Below, piece after piece: positions 24,933 to 33,628 of a stretch of 64,000 nt of DNA (positions are counted from its first letter, which is position 1; every line of letters starts with the position of its first letter). Under the pieces are notes generated by a model. It ran no database searches. It was not told the origin of the DNA and was given only the letters and a program-made list of their open reading frames with translations. The translations under genes were made by a program, and so were the position numbers. The DNA is taken from NCBI RefSeq assembly GCF_963580165.1, contig NZ_CAUZLM010000004.1, positions 62,001-126,000 of the forward strand, read 5' to 3'. The stretch comes from Fructobacillus evanidus (GTDB lineage: Bacteria > Bacillota > Bacilli > Lactobacillales > Lactobacillaceae).

Positions 24933-24962
24933 AGACTGTCAATTTTTTGATGGTCTTTTTAT
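24933..24962 (+). terminator. Terminator of the small unit at 24.7 kb
   Basis: AGACTGTCAA, TTTT loop, TTGATGGTCT forms a 10-bp RNA stem with two G-U pairs, then a T-rich run. Confidence 0.75.
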
Positions 24963-25089
24963 TTTTTCATTTATCCAACAGTGGATTTAAATCCGTTGGA
25001 TATTTTAATATTCACTTGATGCTCACTTAATCTTGATATAGCGCTTTAGGCCTACACTATTTTTATTCGAACGAAGGAGGTCCTCGCTT

Positions 25090-27375
25090 TTGCGATCAAA
25101 AAGGATACACAAACTTGATTGGTACCTTGTCGGCATTTTGATCCTCAGCGCCATTTTATATGGCTGGGGTATCTGGGATGCGGGCAGTGCCAACAGTTTC
25201 TACACTGCAGCCATCACTTCCATGACAAAGTCATGGTCAAATTTCTGGTACGGGGCATTTGACCCAGCCGGTTTCATCACGGTGGATAAGCCACCTGTAG
25301 CGCTTTGGTTCATGGCCATTTCCGCTAAGATCTTCGGCGTTCACGGTTGGTCCGTTGTCCTCCCAAGTGTCTTGGCTGGAATTGCCTCCGTTTACCTGAT
25401 GTACCGTCTCTTAGAGCCAAAGTTTGGTGTCTGGGCTGGACGAACAGCCGCATTATTCATGACGTTGACGCCCACTGTTGTTGCCAACAGCCGGACAAAC
25501 AACATGGATGCCATCTTAGTACTTTTCCTTCTGTTAGCGGTCTTCACATTGCAAAAGGCTGTTAACAAGAGGAATGTCTGGTTAGTCATGTTGAGCTTTG
25601 CTCTGATTGGTGTTTCCTTTAACATCAAGATGCTCCAAGCCTTCATGATTTTGCCAGCCATGTTCGCCTACTACATTGTCGCCATCAAGATTCCTTGGAA
25701 AAAGAAGATTGGCTGGTTGGGACTCGCCCTCGTTTCCCTTTCCGTCTTCACCTTGGCCTACCCAATGGCAGTTGATTCAGCAAGCAAGAGTTCGCGTCCT
25801 TATATTGGTAGTTCCCAGACGAACTCCTTAATGGAATTAGCCTTTGGCTACAACGGGACCCAGCGTTTACTTGGGCAATCAACTGGTACTGGTGGTACCT
25901 TCTCTGGTATGGGCACAAAGAAGACTTCGAAGTCTTCAAAATCAGCAACTGGAACGAACCAAATGGGTCAGGCTCCGACTACAGGAACTGGTACAACTGG
26001 TCAGACCACTAATGGTCAAAATCAAACTGGTACGCAAACCGGCCAGACAACAAACGGTACTGCACCAACTGGCCAAGCACCAACAGGTACTAACGGCCAA
26101 AATCAAACGCCACCAACAGGAAAAACTGGCCAAGCTCCTACCGGCATGAACGGCAAAAAGCCAACCGGTAAGATGGGCAAGATGACTGGTCAGCCTGGTG
26201 GCAAGACTGGTAAGCGTGGCGGTATGGGTGGCGCTGGAAGTGCCTTTGCCATCGGTTCTATCGGACCATTCCGTCTCTTCCAATCAGACCTTGGTTCTCA
26301 AATCGGTTGGTACCTCCCATTAGCCTTCCTTGGCCTTATCGCTGGTTGGCTTGGCTTCCGCAAGCGCGGTAGCAAGTGGTACCACGTTTCAAGTGAACAA
26401 GAAGAAGTTCTCCTCTGGGCCGGCTGGTTCGTCCCTGTTTACGGCTTCTTCTCAGTCGCTTCATTCTTCCACCCTTACTACACCATCATGTTGGCCCCAG
26501 CCATTGCAGCCTTGACGGCTATCGGTGTCGCGGCCGTTGCCAAGATGATGAAGGTCGATGTCAACAGTGAAGATGAAACCGTTGACAAGACGCAACCATT
26601 CGTTGCTCGTATTATGCTTAGTGTCGCCGTGATTGCCACGCTACTCCTACAAGCTTATTACGTTTCTTCTTATTACCCAGTGATTACCGGTATCTTGATT
26701 GTCCTGGCCGTTGGCCTTGGTGTCTGGTGGCTCTTCCCACAAAAGACAGCAATCAAAGCCAAGATTATTGCCACAGCTGTTTCAGTCTTGGCAATGGGTG
26801 CCTTCTGGTCAGCCACACCAACCATCACCCATACTTCAGCAGCTATTCCAGCTGCCGGTCCATCCCTCTTCAGTCGTGGTGGTACCGATATGGGTGGCAC
26901 TGTGAACAAGAAGCTCTTAGCCTATACTGAAAAGCACCAAGGTTCCGCTAAGTACCTCTTTGCCACAACCGATTCAAACTCCGCTTCTGGTTACATTATC
27001 AAATCAGGAAAGGCTGTCATGGCCCTTGGTGGTTATAATGGTACCGATCCAACGATGACCTTTAAGCAATTTAAGCAACTCGTCAAGGATGGTAAGTTGA
27101 AGTACTTCGTCCTTGGTTCCCGTAGCAAGAGTTCCGATGGTCAAATCAAAAAGATTCTGGCCTGGGTAAAGGAAAAGGGTACAGTTGTTAATTATGACTC
27201 AAGTTCAAAGTCAACAACGACAGCTGCTAGCCAAACAGCAGCAGGAACCACTGCAACAACGACAACTACTGGTACAACTGCCGGTGGCATGACTACTGGT
27301 GGTATGACAGGTGGCCCAACAGGAATGGGTGGCTCTTCAAGCTCTACTCTGTATGATTTGTCCTCAATTTATTAA
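25090..27375 (+). CDS. ykcB: YkcB-type PMT-family glycosyltransferase with low-complexity insert
   Basis: 761 residues. GT-C fold: an acidic loop after helix 1 (WDAGSANSFY), the FDPAGFITVDKPPVALW segment, and a series of about eleven helices through residue 620. Between two helices, about residues 265-385, lies a long Gly/Thr/Gln/Asn-rich insert (repeats such as GTNGQNQT and GQAPTG), and the tail after 695 is again Thr/Gly-rich. Such enzymes move a sugar from a lipid-phosphate donor onto an acceptor outside the membrane. TTG start at 25090, 9 nt after AAGGAGG. The donor-making partner follows 18 nt later. Confidence 0.88.
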   Translation: MRSKRIHKLDWYLVGILILSAILYGWGIWDAGSANSFYTAAITSMTKSWSNFWYGAFDPAGFITVDKPPVALWFMAISAKIFGVHGWSVVLPSVLAGIASVYLMYRLLEPKFGVWAGRTAALFMTLTPTVVANSRTNNMDAILVLFLLLAVFTLQKAVNKRNVWLVMLSFALIGVSFNIKMLQAFMILPAMFAYYIVAIKIPWKKKIGWLGLALVSLSVFTLAYPMAVDSASKSSRPYIGSSQTNSLMELAFGYNGTQRLLGQSTGTGGTFSGMGTKKTSKSSKSATGTNQMGQAPTTGTGTTGQTTNGQNQTGTQTGQTTNGTAPTGQAPTGTNGQNQTPPTGKTGQAPTGMNGKKPTGKMGKMTGQPGGKTGKRGGMGGAGSAFAIGSIGPFRLFQSDLGSQIGWYLPLAFLGLIAGWLGFRKRGSKWYHVSSEQEEVLLWAGWFVPVYGFFSVASFFHPYYTIMLAPAIAALTAIGVAAVAKMMKVDVNSEDETVDKTQPFVARIMLSVAVIATLLLQAYYVSSYYPVITGILIVLAVGLGVWWLFPQKTAIKAKIIATAVSVLAMGAFWSATPTITHTSAAIPAAGPSLFSRGGTDMGGTVNKKLLAYTEKHQGSAKYLFATTDSNSASGYIIKSGKAVMALGGYNGTDPTMTFKQFKQLVKDGKLKYFVLGSRSKSSDGQIKKILAWVKEKGTVVNYDSSSKSTTTAASQTAAGTTATTTTTGTTAGGMTTGGMTGGPTGMGGSSSSTLYDLSSIY

Positions 27376-27393
27376 GACGAAAGGAGTCCAATT

Positions 27394-28461
27394 ATGTTGA
27401 CACGTTCAAAGATCCCACGGTTAGGATTAATCCTACCAGCTTATAACGAAGAAGAAGTTCTTCCAACCACGCTGAACGTCCTTCAAGGGATTAAAGCAAG
27501 TTTGGTTGAGCAGATGCTCGTCAGCGAAGACAGCTTTATTATGATTGTTGATGACGGTTCAGCTGATAAGACCTGGTCCATTATCCAACAGCAAGAACGA
27601 CAAAATGCCGATATTATCGGCGTCAAGTTGTCCAAAAACTTTGGCCACCAACCAGCCCTCTTGGCCGGTATGACCGAAAGCAGCAAGCTGGCGGATATCA
27701 TGATTACCCTTGATGCCGACATGCAGGACAATCCAGACGTCATTAAACAAATGGTCGAAAAGTACCTAGAAGGCAATGAAGTTGTCTATGCTGTTCGCTC
27801 CAGCCGTCAAACTGATACCTGGTTCAAGCGTAATTCTGCTTTAGCCTTCTATAAGCTGGCTGGTTGGTTAGGGGTCAAAATGGTCCCCAACCACGCTGAT
27901 TTCCGCTTAATGAGTAAGGTTGCCGTGAAAGCCCTCCTCAAAATGCCCGAGCGCAACGTCTTTCTCAGAGCAATGGTTCCCTTGGTTGGTTTCCAATCCG
28001 CTAAGGTCTACTACGAGCGTGGTGAACGTCAGGCCGGTGAGTCCAAGTACCCACTGAAAAAGATGCTCTCCTTTGCCATCGATGGGATTACCAGTTTCAG
28101 TATCCAACCGATTCGCTTGCTCCTCCACCTCGGAATCCTCGTCCTCGGCATCGCCGGTGTCGAAATTGCCTACACGGTTTTTGAAAAAATTGTCGGTAAT
28201 CCAACGGCTGGCTGGTCATCATTGATGATTTCCATCTGGTTGCTCGGTGGTTTGAACCTGATTGCTTTGGGTGTTGTCGGCACCTACATCGGTAAAATCT
28301 TTACCGAAGTCAAGCACCGCCCACTCTTCCAGATTGAGCGTGAGGACGGCTACCCGGTGGCAGAAGATCAACTTACAAAAGTGAGTCCAATGTCCCAATC
28401 AGAAGAGGCACAAGACTATGAAACTGATTACCAGGTTGTTCACCAAGTGATTAGTCGCTAA
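27394..28461 (+). CDS. ykcC: YkcC-type polyprenyl-phosphate glycosyltransferase
   Basis: 355 residues. A GT2 domain comes first (about 10-235): LILPAYNEEEVLP, IVDDGSADKTW, the metal-binding LDADMQDNPD and KRNSALAFYKL. Two C-terminal membrane helices follow (about 245-265 and 278-300). This is the DPM1/GtrB/YkcC arrangement: it transfers a sugar from a nucleotide donor to undecaprenyl phosphate. AAAGGAG precedes the ATG. With the upstream PMT-family enzyme it forms a two-component lipid-linked glycosylation system; flippase and acceptor are not nearby. Confidence 0.92.
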   Translation: MLTRSKIPRLGLILPAYNEEEVLPTTLNVLQGIKASLVEQMLVSEDSFIMIVDDGSADKTWSIIQQQERQNADIIGVKLSKNFGHQPALLAGMTESSKLADIMITLDADMQDNPDVIKQMVEKYLEGNEVVYAVRSSRQTDTWFKRNSALAFYKLAGWLGVKMVPNHADFRLMSKVAVKALLKMPERNVFLRAMVPLVGFQSAKVYYERGERQAGESKYPLKKMLSFAIDGITSFSIQPIRLLLHLGILVLGIAGVEIAYTVFEKIVGNPTAGWSSLMISIWLLGGLNLIALGVVGTYIGKIFTEVKHRPLFQIEREDGYPVAEDQLTKVSPMSQSEEAQDYETDYQVVHQVISR

Positions 28462-28559
28462 GATTGGTTCATCTGGGTGCTGCTTAATTAATAAGCCAAA
28501 AGAAAATGAAATTGTCAAATATTTTTAACGATTAAAAGACAATTCAATATATAGTACTG

Positions 28560-28594
28560 AGCCCCAAAATTTGGTTAAAATTTTGGGGCTTTTT
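28560..28594 (+). terminator. Terminator after ykcC
   Basis: AGCCCCAAAATT / AATTTTGGGGCT type stem followed by TTTTATTT. The remaining 250 bp up to the next gene are AT-rich and show no further element I can support. Confidence 0.85.
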
Positions 28595-28849
28595 ATTTAT
28601 CTTTAGTAGTTATCGATTAGGCCGAAGTACTTGGTGGCTATCATCTTAGCTCAATTTTTCAGTGGCATAATTAACTATTCCAGAATAAATATTTGCTACT
28701 AAATATTAAACCCATTCAAATTTTTCTTCATAGCCACACGGTTCACAAAATGGCCCTTTCTTTGTTATCCTAATTAATGATAGTTACACCGACAAGTACA
28801 AAGTTATTATTAGAAAAAATAAAGTTATTCATTGTTTAAGGATATATCC

Positions 28850-29230
28850 ATGCATCATTCAAAGAAGAAATTGCCTAGCGGTAAAACCCCATTTATTTTA
28901 GCGTTTCTCCTATTTGCCCTTTATGCCTATACCAAAAATATTGTTTTCTTTTTGGGAACCATTATTTTTCTATTGTTGATTCGTATTCCTCAATATTTCT
29001 ATACCATCAAGCGTTTTTATCTCTCTTTTATGCTTGAAGTTCGTCACAAAGAAAAATATCGTGATGCCCTATCTCGGCCACATATAGCATCTCGGTGGAT
29101 AAATTATTTCTCGCTTTTAATCTTAATCATTCTGTTTGTTTTAAGTAAGTCTTGGTACTTTTTAATCCTTTTGCTTATCCCAGCAATCGATCAAATTCGC
29201 CTTATCATTAATCAACAAAAATTACGATAA
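28850..29230 (+). CDS. Hypothetical membrane protein
   Basis: 126 residues. A basic N terminus (MHHSKKKLPSGK) is followed by two closely spaced hydrophobic helices (about 15-45), a basic, Tyr-rich middle (YFYTIKRFYLSFMLEVRHKEKYRD) and two more helices (about 78-112). AAGGA lies 7 nt before the ATG; an in-frame TTG 18 nt upstream has no RBS. The gene is more AT-rich than its neighbours and stands alone. I do not recognise a family. Confidence 0.65.
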   Translation: MHHSKKKLPSGKTPFILAFLLFALYAYTKNIVFFLGTIIFLLLIRIPQYFYTIKRFYLSFMLEVRHKEKYRDALSRPHIASRWINYFSLLILIILFVLSKSWYFLILLLIPAIDQIRLIINQQKLR

Positions 29231-29331
29231 GCATTGCTACACCTCCTTTTTTCGCTTCATCAAAATTTAGCCACTTTTAATATTAAAAGCAGATGTTTTA
29301 GGATCTTTTAGTTATAAAATTAAAAAAAGTG

Positions 29332-29360
29332 TTGACAAATGAGAAAAACGTCCGTAAACT
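29332..29360 (+). promoter_or_regulatory. Promoter of the luxS leader
   Basis: TTGACA (29332-29337), 17 bp, TAAACT (29355-29360), just ahead of the T-box leader. Confidence 0.8.
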
Positions 29361-29369
29361 CTAATAAAA

Positions 29370-29646
29370 AGTTGATGTTGAAGAGATAAGTAAACTTTAG
29401 CGGCAAATGATAGAGAGCTGACATTTGGTGAAAGTCGGTTTTGCTTAGAAGTTGAAAATGGTCTTGGAGTCGTGTAACGTGGTGAGTTTTGTCAAAATCA
29501 GCCGCGTTCGGGTGCGCCCGTTACCGCGTTAGAGTATCTCATTTTTTGACGTACTTGTTGAGTGACTAGCAGCAATGCTAGCCAGAATCCGGGTGGTAAC
29601 ACGATTGAATCGTCCCGTAGTCTTGTATGACTACGGGACTTTTTTA
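29370..29646 (+). ncRNA. T-box leader, methionine type, upstream of luxS
   Basis: tRNA-sensing leader of about 280 nt. Stem I landmarks AGAGAGCTGA and GGTGAAAGT are present; the specifier loop reads GAAA-ATG-GTC, with ATG at 29458-29460, the methionine codon, followed by the closing CTTGGAGT. The T-box sequence lies at 29586-29603 with GGGTGGTAACACG, whose TGGT can pair with the ACCA end of uncharged tRNA-Met. A terminator (GTCCCGTAGTC / GACTACGGGAC, then TTTTTT) competes with the antiterminator at 29612-29645. Uncharged tRNA-Met should switch luxS on. Confidence 0.88.
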
Positions 29647-29711
29647 TTGTCCTGTATTGAAAACAGCAACGAATACTAAGAAGTCCCGTTTTATCAAAGG
29701 AGAAAAAACAA

Positions 29712-30185
29712 ATGGCAGAAGTTGAAAGTTTTACATTAGATCACACAGCAGTTAAGGCCCCTTACGTCCGTTTGATTGCCACCGAGCGCGGCAACCAAGG
29801 CGACACGATTTCTAATTTTGATTTACGTTTGGTCCAGCCAAACGTAAATGCTATCCCAACGGCTGGCCTGCATACGATTGAACACCTCCTCGCTGGTCTT
29901 TTGCGCGACCGCTTAGCCGGTGTCATCGACTGTTCCCCATTTGGTTGCCGGACTGGTTTCCACTTGATTACCTGGGGAGAACCATCAACGGAGGACGTCG
30001 CCATCGCCCTCAAGGAGTCCCTAGCAGAAATCAGAGATACGATCGAATGGCAAGACGTTCAGGGCACGGACAAGTTTAGCTGTGGTAACTACAAGGACCA
30101 CTCCCTCTTCTCAGCCAAAGAGTGGTCCGCTGAAATCTTGGACCAAGGGATTAGCTCCGACCCAGATGTTCGCCAAGTTGTCTAA
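29712..30185 (+). CDS. luxS: S-ribosylhomocysteine lyase LuxS
   Basis: Metalloenzyme that splits S-ribosylhomocysteine into homocysteine and the AI-2 precursor DPD, 157 residues, full length. Metal ligands His54 and His58 in HTIEH and Cys124 in KFSCGNYKDH, the base Glu57, and catalytic Cys79 in SPFGCRTGF are all present. It links methyl-cycle recycling to the AI-2 signal. Controlled by the Met T-box ahead of it; AAAGGAG precedes the ATG. No clear terminator separates it from the next gene. Confidence 0.98.
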   Translation: MAEVESFTLDHTAVKAPYVRLIATERGNQGDTISNFDLRLVQPNVNAIPTAGLHTIEHLLAGLLRDRLAGVIDCSPFGCRTGFHLITWGEPSTEDVAIALKESLAEIRDTIEWQDVQGTDKFSCGNYKDHSLFSAKEWSAEILDQGISSDPDVRQVV

Positions 30186-30289
30186 GAAGCTGATTAGAGG
30201 TCAGCCCACAAAACCGCTGACACCAAAAAATCAGCCCCATCTCAGCTAGCAAATTCGGATGGCCCCCAGTGGCCAGTCAGGAGGACAAG

Positions 30290-31066
30290 ATGAGTCAAAA
30301 AATTGCCATTATCACGGGCGCCGGACGCGGTATCGGTGCTGCCATTGCCAAGCGACTAGCACAGGAAAACTTTAAGGTTGCGGTTGCCGACATTAACCAG
30401 CAAACAGCCGAAAAAACGGCGGCCGAAATCAATCAAGAACAGGCGGATAGCGCTAAGGCTTATGTTTTAGATGTCGCCCAGCGTGACCAAGTTTTCGCCC
30501 TCGTTCATGAAGTCGTTCAAGACCTGGGTGAGAATGATGTTTTCGTTAATAATGCCGGCGTCGCCTATATCGAAACGATTGTCGACAGCGACCCAAAGGA
30601 AGTCGAACGGCTCTTCGACGTCAACCTCAAGGGCACCTACTGGGGCATCCAAGCTGCAGCCAGCCAATTCCAACTTCAGGGGCACGGGGGCAAGATTATC
30701 AATGCCGCTTCCCTGGCGGCCGTTGAAGGGTCAGCCCTGCAAGGTGCCTACTCAGCATCGAAGTTTGCGATTCGCGGACTCGGTCAATCAGCAGCCAAAG
30801 AGTTAGCCAAAGATAACATCACGGTTAACGCCTATGATCCCGGCATCGTCATTACCCCCTTACGTGATTACATCGACACCAAAACAGCCAGTATCAAAGG
30901 AACCACGCCCACAGAGCAACGGCAAAGCGTGGTTGATGAAATTGCCTTGGGGCGGGCAGCCACACCGGAAGATGTGGCCAATATCGTCTCCTTCCTGGCA
31001 TCCGACCAGGCCAATTACATCACCGGGCAATCAATTTTGATTGATGGCGGCATGCGCTACCACTGA
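30290..31066 (+). CDS. butA: Acetoin/diacetyl reductase (SDR family)
   Basis: 258 residues, classical short-chain dehydrogenase. NAD(P) motif TGAGRGIG near residue 10, NNAG near 90, catalytic Ser in NAASLAA and the YSASK Tyr/Lys pair near 155-160, and a C-terminal TGQSILIDGGM. Sequence pattern and length match (S)-acetoin-forming diacetyl reductases, which oxidise NADH while reducing diacetyl or acetoin. CAGGAGG lies 6 nt before the ATG at 30290; the longer GTG frame from 30269 includes the RBS. It may be read from the luxS promoter. Confidence 0.85.
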   Translation: MSQKIAIITGAGRGIGAAIAKRLAQENFKVAVADINQQTAEKTAAEINQEQADSAKAYVLDVAQRDQVFALVHEVVQDLGENDVFVNNAGVAYIETIVDSDPKEVERLFDVNLKGTYWGIQAAASQFQLQGHGGKIINAASLAAVEGSALQGAYSASKFAIRGLGQSAAKELAKDNITVNAYDPGIVITPLRDYIDTKTASIKGTTPTEQRQSVVDEIALGRAATPEDVANIVSFLASDQANYITGQSILIDGGMRYH

Positions 31067-31111
31067 TTTCATTGAAAAATCAGTTCGTTGAACCCAACAA
31101 GGAGTGAATAA

Positions 31112-31975
31112 ATGTCTAGAAAATCAAAGTTTATCACCAGTTTCGGCATCTTAATCTTGGCTTTACTGGCCGCCTTTTCTTTCTTCCACGCTTCCCCCCA
31201 AGATAAAAGCAGTAAGAATATTACTGTTGGTGCAGTTGGATCCGATGCCAAGGCCTGGCAATACATCGCCAAGTCTGATGCAGCCAAGAAAACCAAGTTA
31301 AAAATCACCGTCAAAACTTTTACCGATGGCGTTTCCCTCAACCAAGCCACCGCCGATGGCACCATTGATGTCAACGCCTTCCAATCCTATGCCTACTATG
31401 TCGCTTATAACCAGACACATAAGTCAAGTAAGCTGGCGGTCCTCGGCAATACCTATTTGGAACCAATGGGCATTTACTCCGGCCAATATCACAAGTTAAG
31501 TGAGTTGCCAGATGGCGCCACCATCGCCATTCCAAACGACCCCGCCAACACATCACGGGCTCTCAAGTTGTTGGCCAGCGTCAATCTGATTACTTTGAAA
31601 TCAGGATTCGGTAGCCTATCCGGTACGAACGAAATCAAGGACAACCCACACAACTTCAAGTTTAAGGAGATTGATTCCAAAACCGGTCCACGAGTTGAAA
31701 AGGATAGCAATATTGATGCCGTTTTGATTGGTAACACAACGGCCCTGGAGGCTGGCCTCAATGTTTTGAAGGACTCGCTTGCTCACGAAAAGATTGACCA
31801 AACCACCAAGGACAACATCAACATCCTGGCCACCGCCAACAAGAACAAGGACAATAGTGACTACAAGAAATTAGTAACGCTCTACCATGACAAGGACGTC
31901 CAAGCCTACATTAAGAAGGCCTTCGACGGTACCAAGGTCGAGGTTAACAAGCCCGTGAGCTATCTAACGAACTAA
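31112..31975 (+). CDS. MetQ/NlpA-family substrate-binding protein without lipobox
   Basis: 287 residues. N-terminal membrane segment (about 8-26), then an NlpA-type binding domain with ITVGAVGSDAKAWQYIA, DVNAFQSYAYY, GIYSGQYHKLSELPDGATIAIPNDPANTSRAL and IDAVLIGNTTALEAG. These features fit methionine or related amino-acid ABC importers. Unlike most family members there is no cysteine at the end of the hydrophobic segment (..AAFSFFHASPQD), so it cannot be a lipoprotein and may stay anchored by the helix. Downstream of the Met-regulated luxS unit, which supports methionine as ligand; no permease or ATPase is adjacent. Confidence 0.85.
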   Translation: MSRKSKFITSFGILILALLAAFSFFHASPQDKSSKNITVGAVGSDAKAWQYIAKSDAAKKTKLKITVKTFTDGVSLNQATADGTIDVNAFQSYAYYVAYNQTHKSSKLAVLGNTYLEPMGIYSGQYHKLSELPDGATIAIPNDPANTSRALKLLASVNLITLKSGFGSLSGTNEIKDNPHNFKFKEIDSKTGPRVEKDSNIDAVLIGNTTALEAGLNVLKDSLAHEKIDQTTKDNINILATANKNKDNSDYKKLVTLYHDKDVQAYIKKAFDGTKVEVNKPVSYLTN

Positions 31976-31991
31976 GGCTTCATCATCAATA

Positions 31992-32038
31992 AAAGCAGGT
32001 TGCAAACCCAAATTGGATTTGCAACCTGCTTTTTTAGT
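31992..32038. terminator. Bidirectional terminator
   Basis: AAAGCAGGTTGCAAA / TTTGCAACCTGCTTT, 15-bp perfect stem with flanking A and T runs. It overlaps the stop codon of the convergent nucleotidase gene. Confidence 0.92.
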
Positions 32039-33560
32039 TCACAACGCGCACATTGGTTGGCTGATCAATACTGATTTTTGGGTGCCGTTGTAGATAATCA
32101 ACAATTAACTGGGCAACGTCCGTTTGTCCCTCACGGACAATTTTATCGTGGCTAAAGACACTGTTTCCTGCGCCACCAGCTCGATAATTGTTCACCACTA
32201 CCTCGTATTTCGCTTGCAGGTCGATGGCCTGTCCGCCGACCGTCACAGCGCTAATTCGCTGACCACGTGGCTGCTTTAAATCCATCGTATACGCGACCCC
32301 GCTCCAAATATCTTCATTGAAGTGAGCTGGTTTTGGATAAAGGTAGTCCGAGCTAACCGTTGGCTGGCCGTCCTGCCAATCAAAATAGTTAGCATTTTGC
32401 TCCAAGGCTGACACAACCTCTGCGCCCGTTAGCGCAACAACTGCCAGGGTATTCGGGTAAATATAATTGGTCATCACATCTCGAATCGTGACCGTGTTGT
32501 CAAAACCTCGCATCTCATCATTAAAAATGGCATTAGCGGAAATTTTTGCTCCGGTTGCTGCCATCTGAACCCGGTTGATCAACTCCGTAAAGGGATGGCC
32601 ATGGAGACGGGCGGAAAAATGATCCGTGATTCGCATGTTATCCCCAACATGGCCAACGGGTTGGTCCAGCCACTGATTGACCTGATCCAATAATGGCTGT
32701 GCCAACGCCACAATCGCCGAGTCTTCAGCGGCCGTTGCCGTTGCCAGCGTTTCGGCCGTGACCTGTTGATCAGACAGAGTGATGATTCCCACGTGGTCGC
32801 CACGATAGCCGGGCTGTGTGATGGGCTTGCCGTTAACCACTTCCGCCAGTGTTCGGTGCTGGTGTCCCGTCACCAGGGCATCCACTCCTTCAATCGCCAG
32901 TAAATCAGTTCCCTGATTTTCCTGAGTAAGCGGTTCGATAGCTTGTCCTGATTTTAAATCGCGGTTGAAGCCGCCGTGATAAGCAACCACAATTTTGTCC
33001 ACTTGAGGACGGAGGTCAGCAACCAGGTTCGAAACAACCTTGACCGGGTCTTCAAAGAGTAAATCCTTAATGTTCTCCGGCTTTTCCCAGTGCGGAATAT
33101 ACTGGGTGGTGACACCGATGACTGCGACTTTCAGGTTATCTTTTTCAAAGATTTGGTACAGACGTCCAATAAAGGGGCGCTTCGTATTTTTGTCCAAGAT
33201 ATTCGCATTTAAGAGTGTCTGATCATCATCGAAAACCTTTTCCAAATAGGTTCGACCGTAGTTAAATTCATGATTGCCTAAAATGCGGACATCATAACCA
33301 ACCGTTTGCGCCAAATATTGGTACAAGCCCACCTCGTCACTCGCCTGTTTTTCAATGTAGTCAGTCAGCGGAGAACCTTGGATAAAGTCACCATTTTCGA
33401 TGGTAATCACCAGGTCCTCGGTCGCTGCTTTCTTTTCTTGCTCGATGACCGTTGCCACTCGAGCCAGACCAAAGCCGGTATTTTTCAATGGCCGCCGAAA
33501 GTCATCGCCGGTAAAATACCCATGCACATCTGAAGTCGATAAAATTTTAACCTGCACCAT
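32034..33560 (-). CDS. 5'-nucleotidase / 2',3'-cyclic phosphodiesterase family metallophosphatase
   Basis: 508 residues. The N-terminal calcineurin-like domain has the dimetal motifs STSDVHGYF, ENGDFIQGSP, LGNHEFNYG, YHGGFNRD and GHQHRTL; a 5'-nucleotidase C-terminal domain follows from about residue 315 with TNYIYPNTLAVVALTGAEV and VVVNNYRAGGAG. There is no signal peptide or sorting signal, unlike many surface nucleotidases, so it should act in the cytoplasm. It lies 68 bp downstream of phn cassette 1 on the same strand; a role in handling imported phosphorylated compounds is possible but inferred. Confidence 0.92.
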   Translation of the reverse strand: MVQVKILSTSDVHGYFTGDDFRRPLKNTGFGLARVATVIEQEKKAATEDLVITIENGDFIQGSPLTDYIEKQASDEVGLYQYLAQTVGYDVRILGNHEFNYGRTYLEKVFDDDQTLLNANILDKNTKRPFIGRLYQIFEKDNLKVAVIGVTTQYIPHWEKPENIKDLLFEDPVKVVSNLVADLRPQVDKIVVAYHGGFNRDLKSGQAIEPLTQENQGTDLLAIEGVDALVTGHQHRTLAEVVNGKPITQPGYRGDHVGIITLSDQQVTAETLATATAAEDSAIVALAQPLLDQVNQWLDQPVGHVGDNMRITDHFSARLHGHPFTELINRVQMAATGAKISANAIFNDEMRGFDNTVTIRDVMTNYIYPNTLAVVALTGAEVVSALEQNANYFDWQDGQPTVSSDYLYPKPAHFNEDIWSGVAYTMDLKQPRGQRISAVTVGGQAIDLQAKYEVVVNNYRAGGAGNSVFSHDKIVREGQTDVAQLIVDYLQRHPKISIDQPTNVRVVN

Positions 33561-33585
33561 GTAATAACCCCTTCTGACAAAAGAA

Positions 33586-33611
33586 AGGGCGATATGACCA
33601 GCATATCCCCT
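33586..33611 (-). terminator. Terminator of phn cassette 1
   Basis: GGGGATATG / CATATCGCCC type stem on the minus strand followed by TTTCTTTT. It may be partial, allowing some read-through into the nucleotidase gene. Confidence 0.7.
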
Positions 33612-33628
33612 TCTCGAATTTTATTTTT

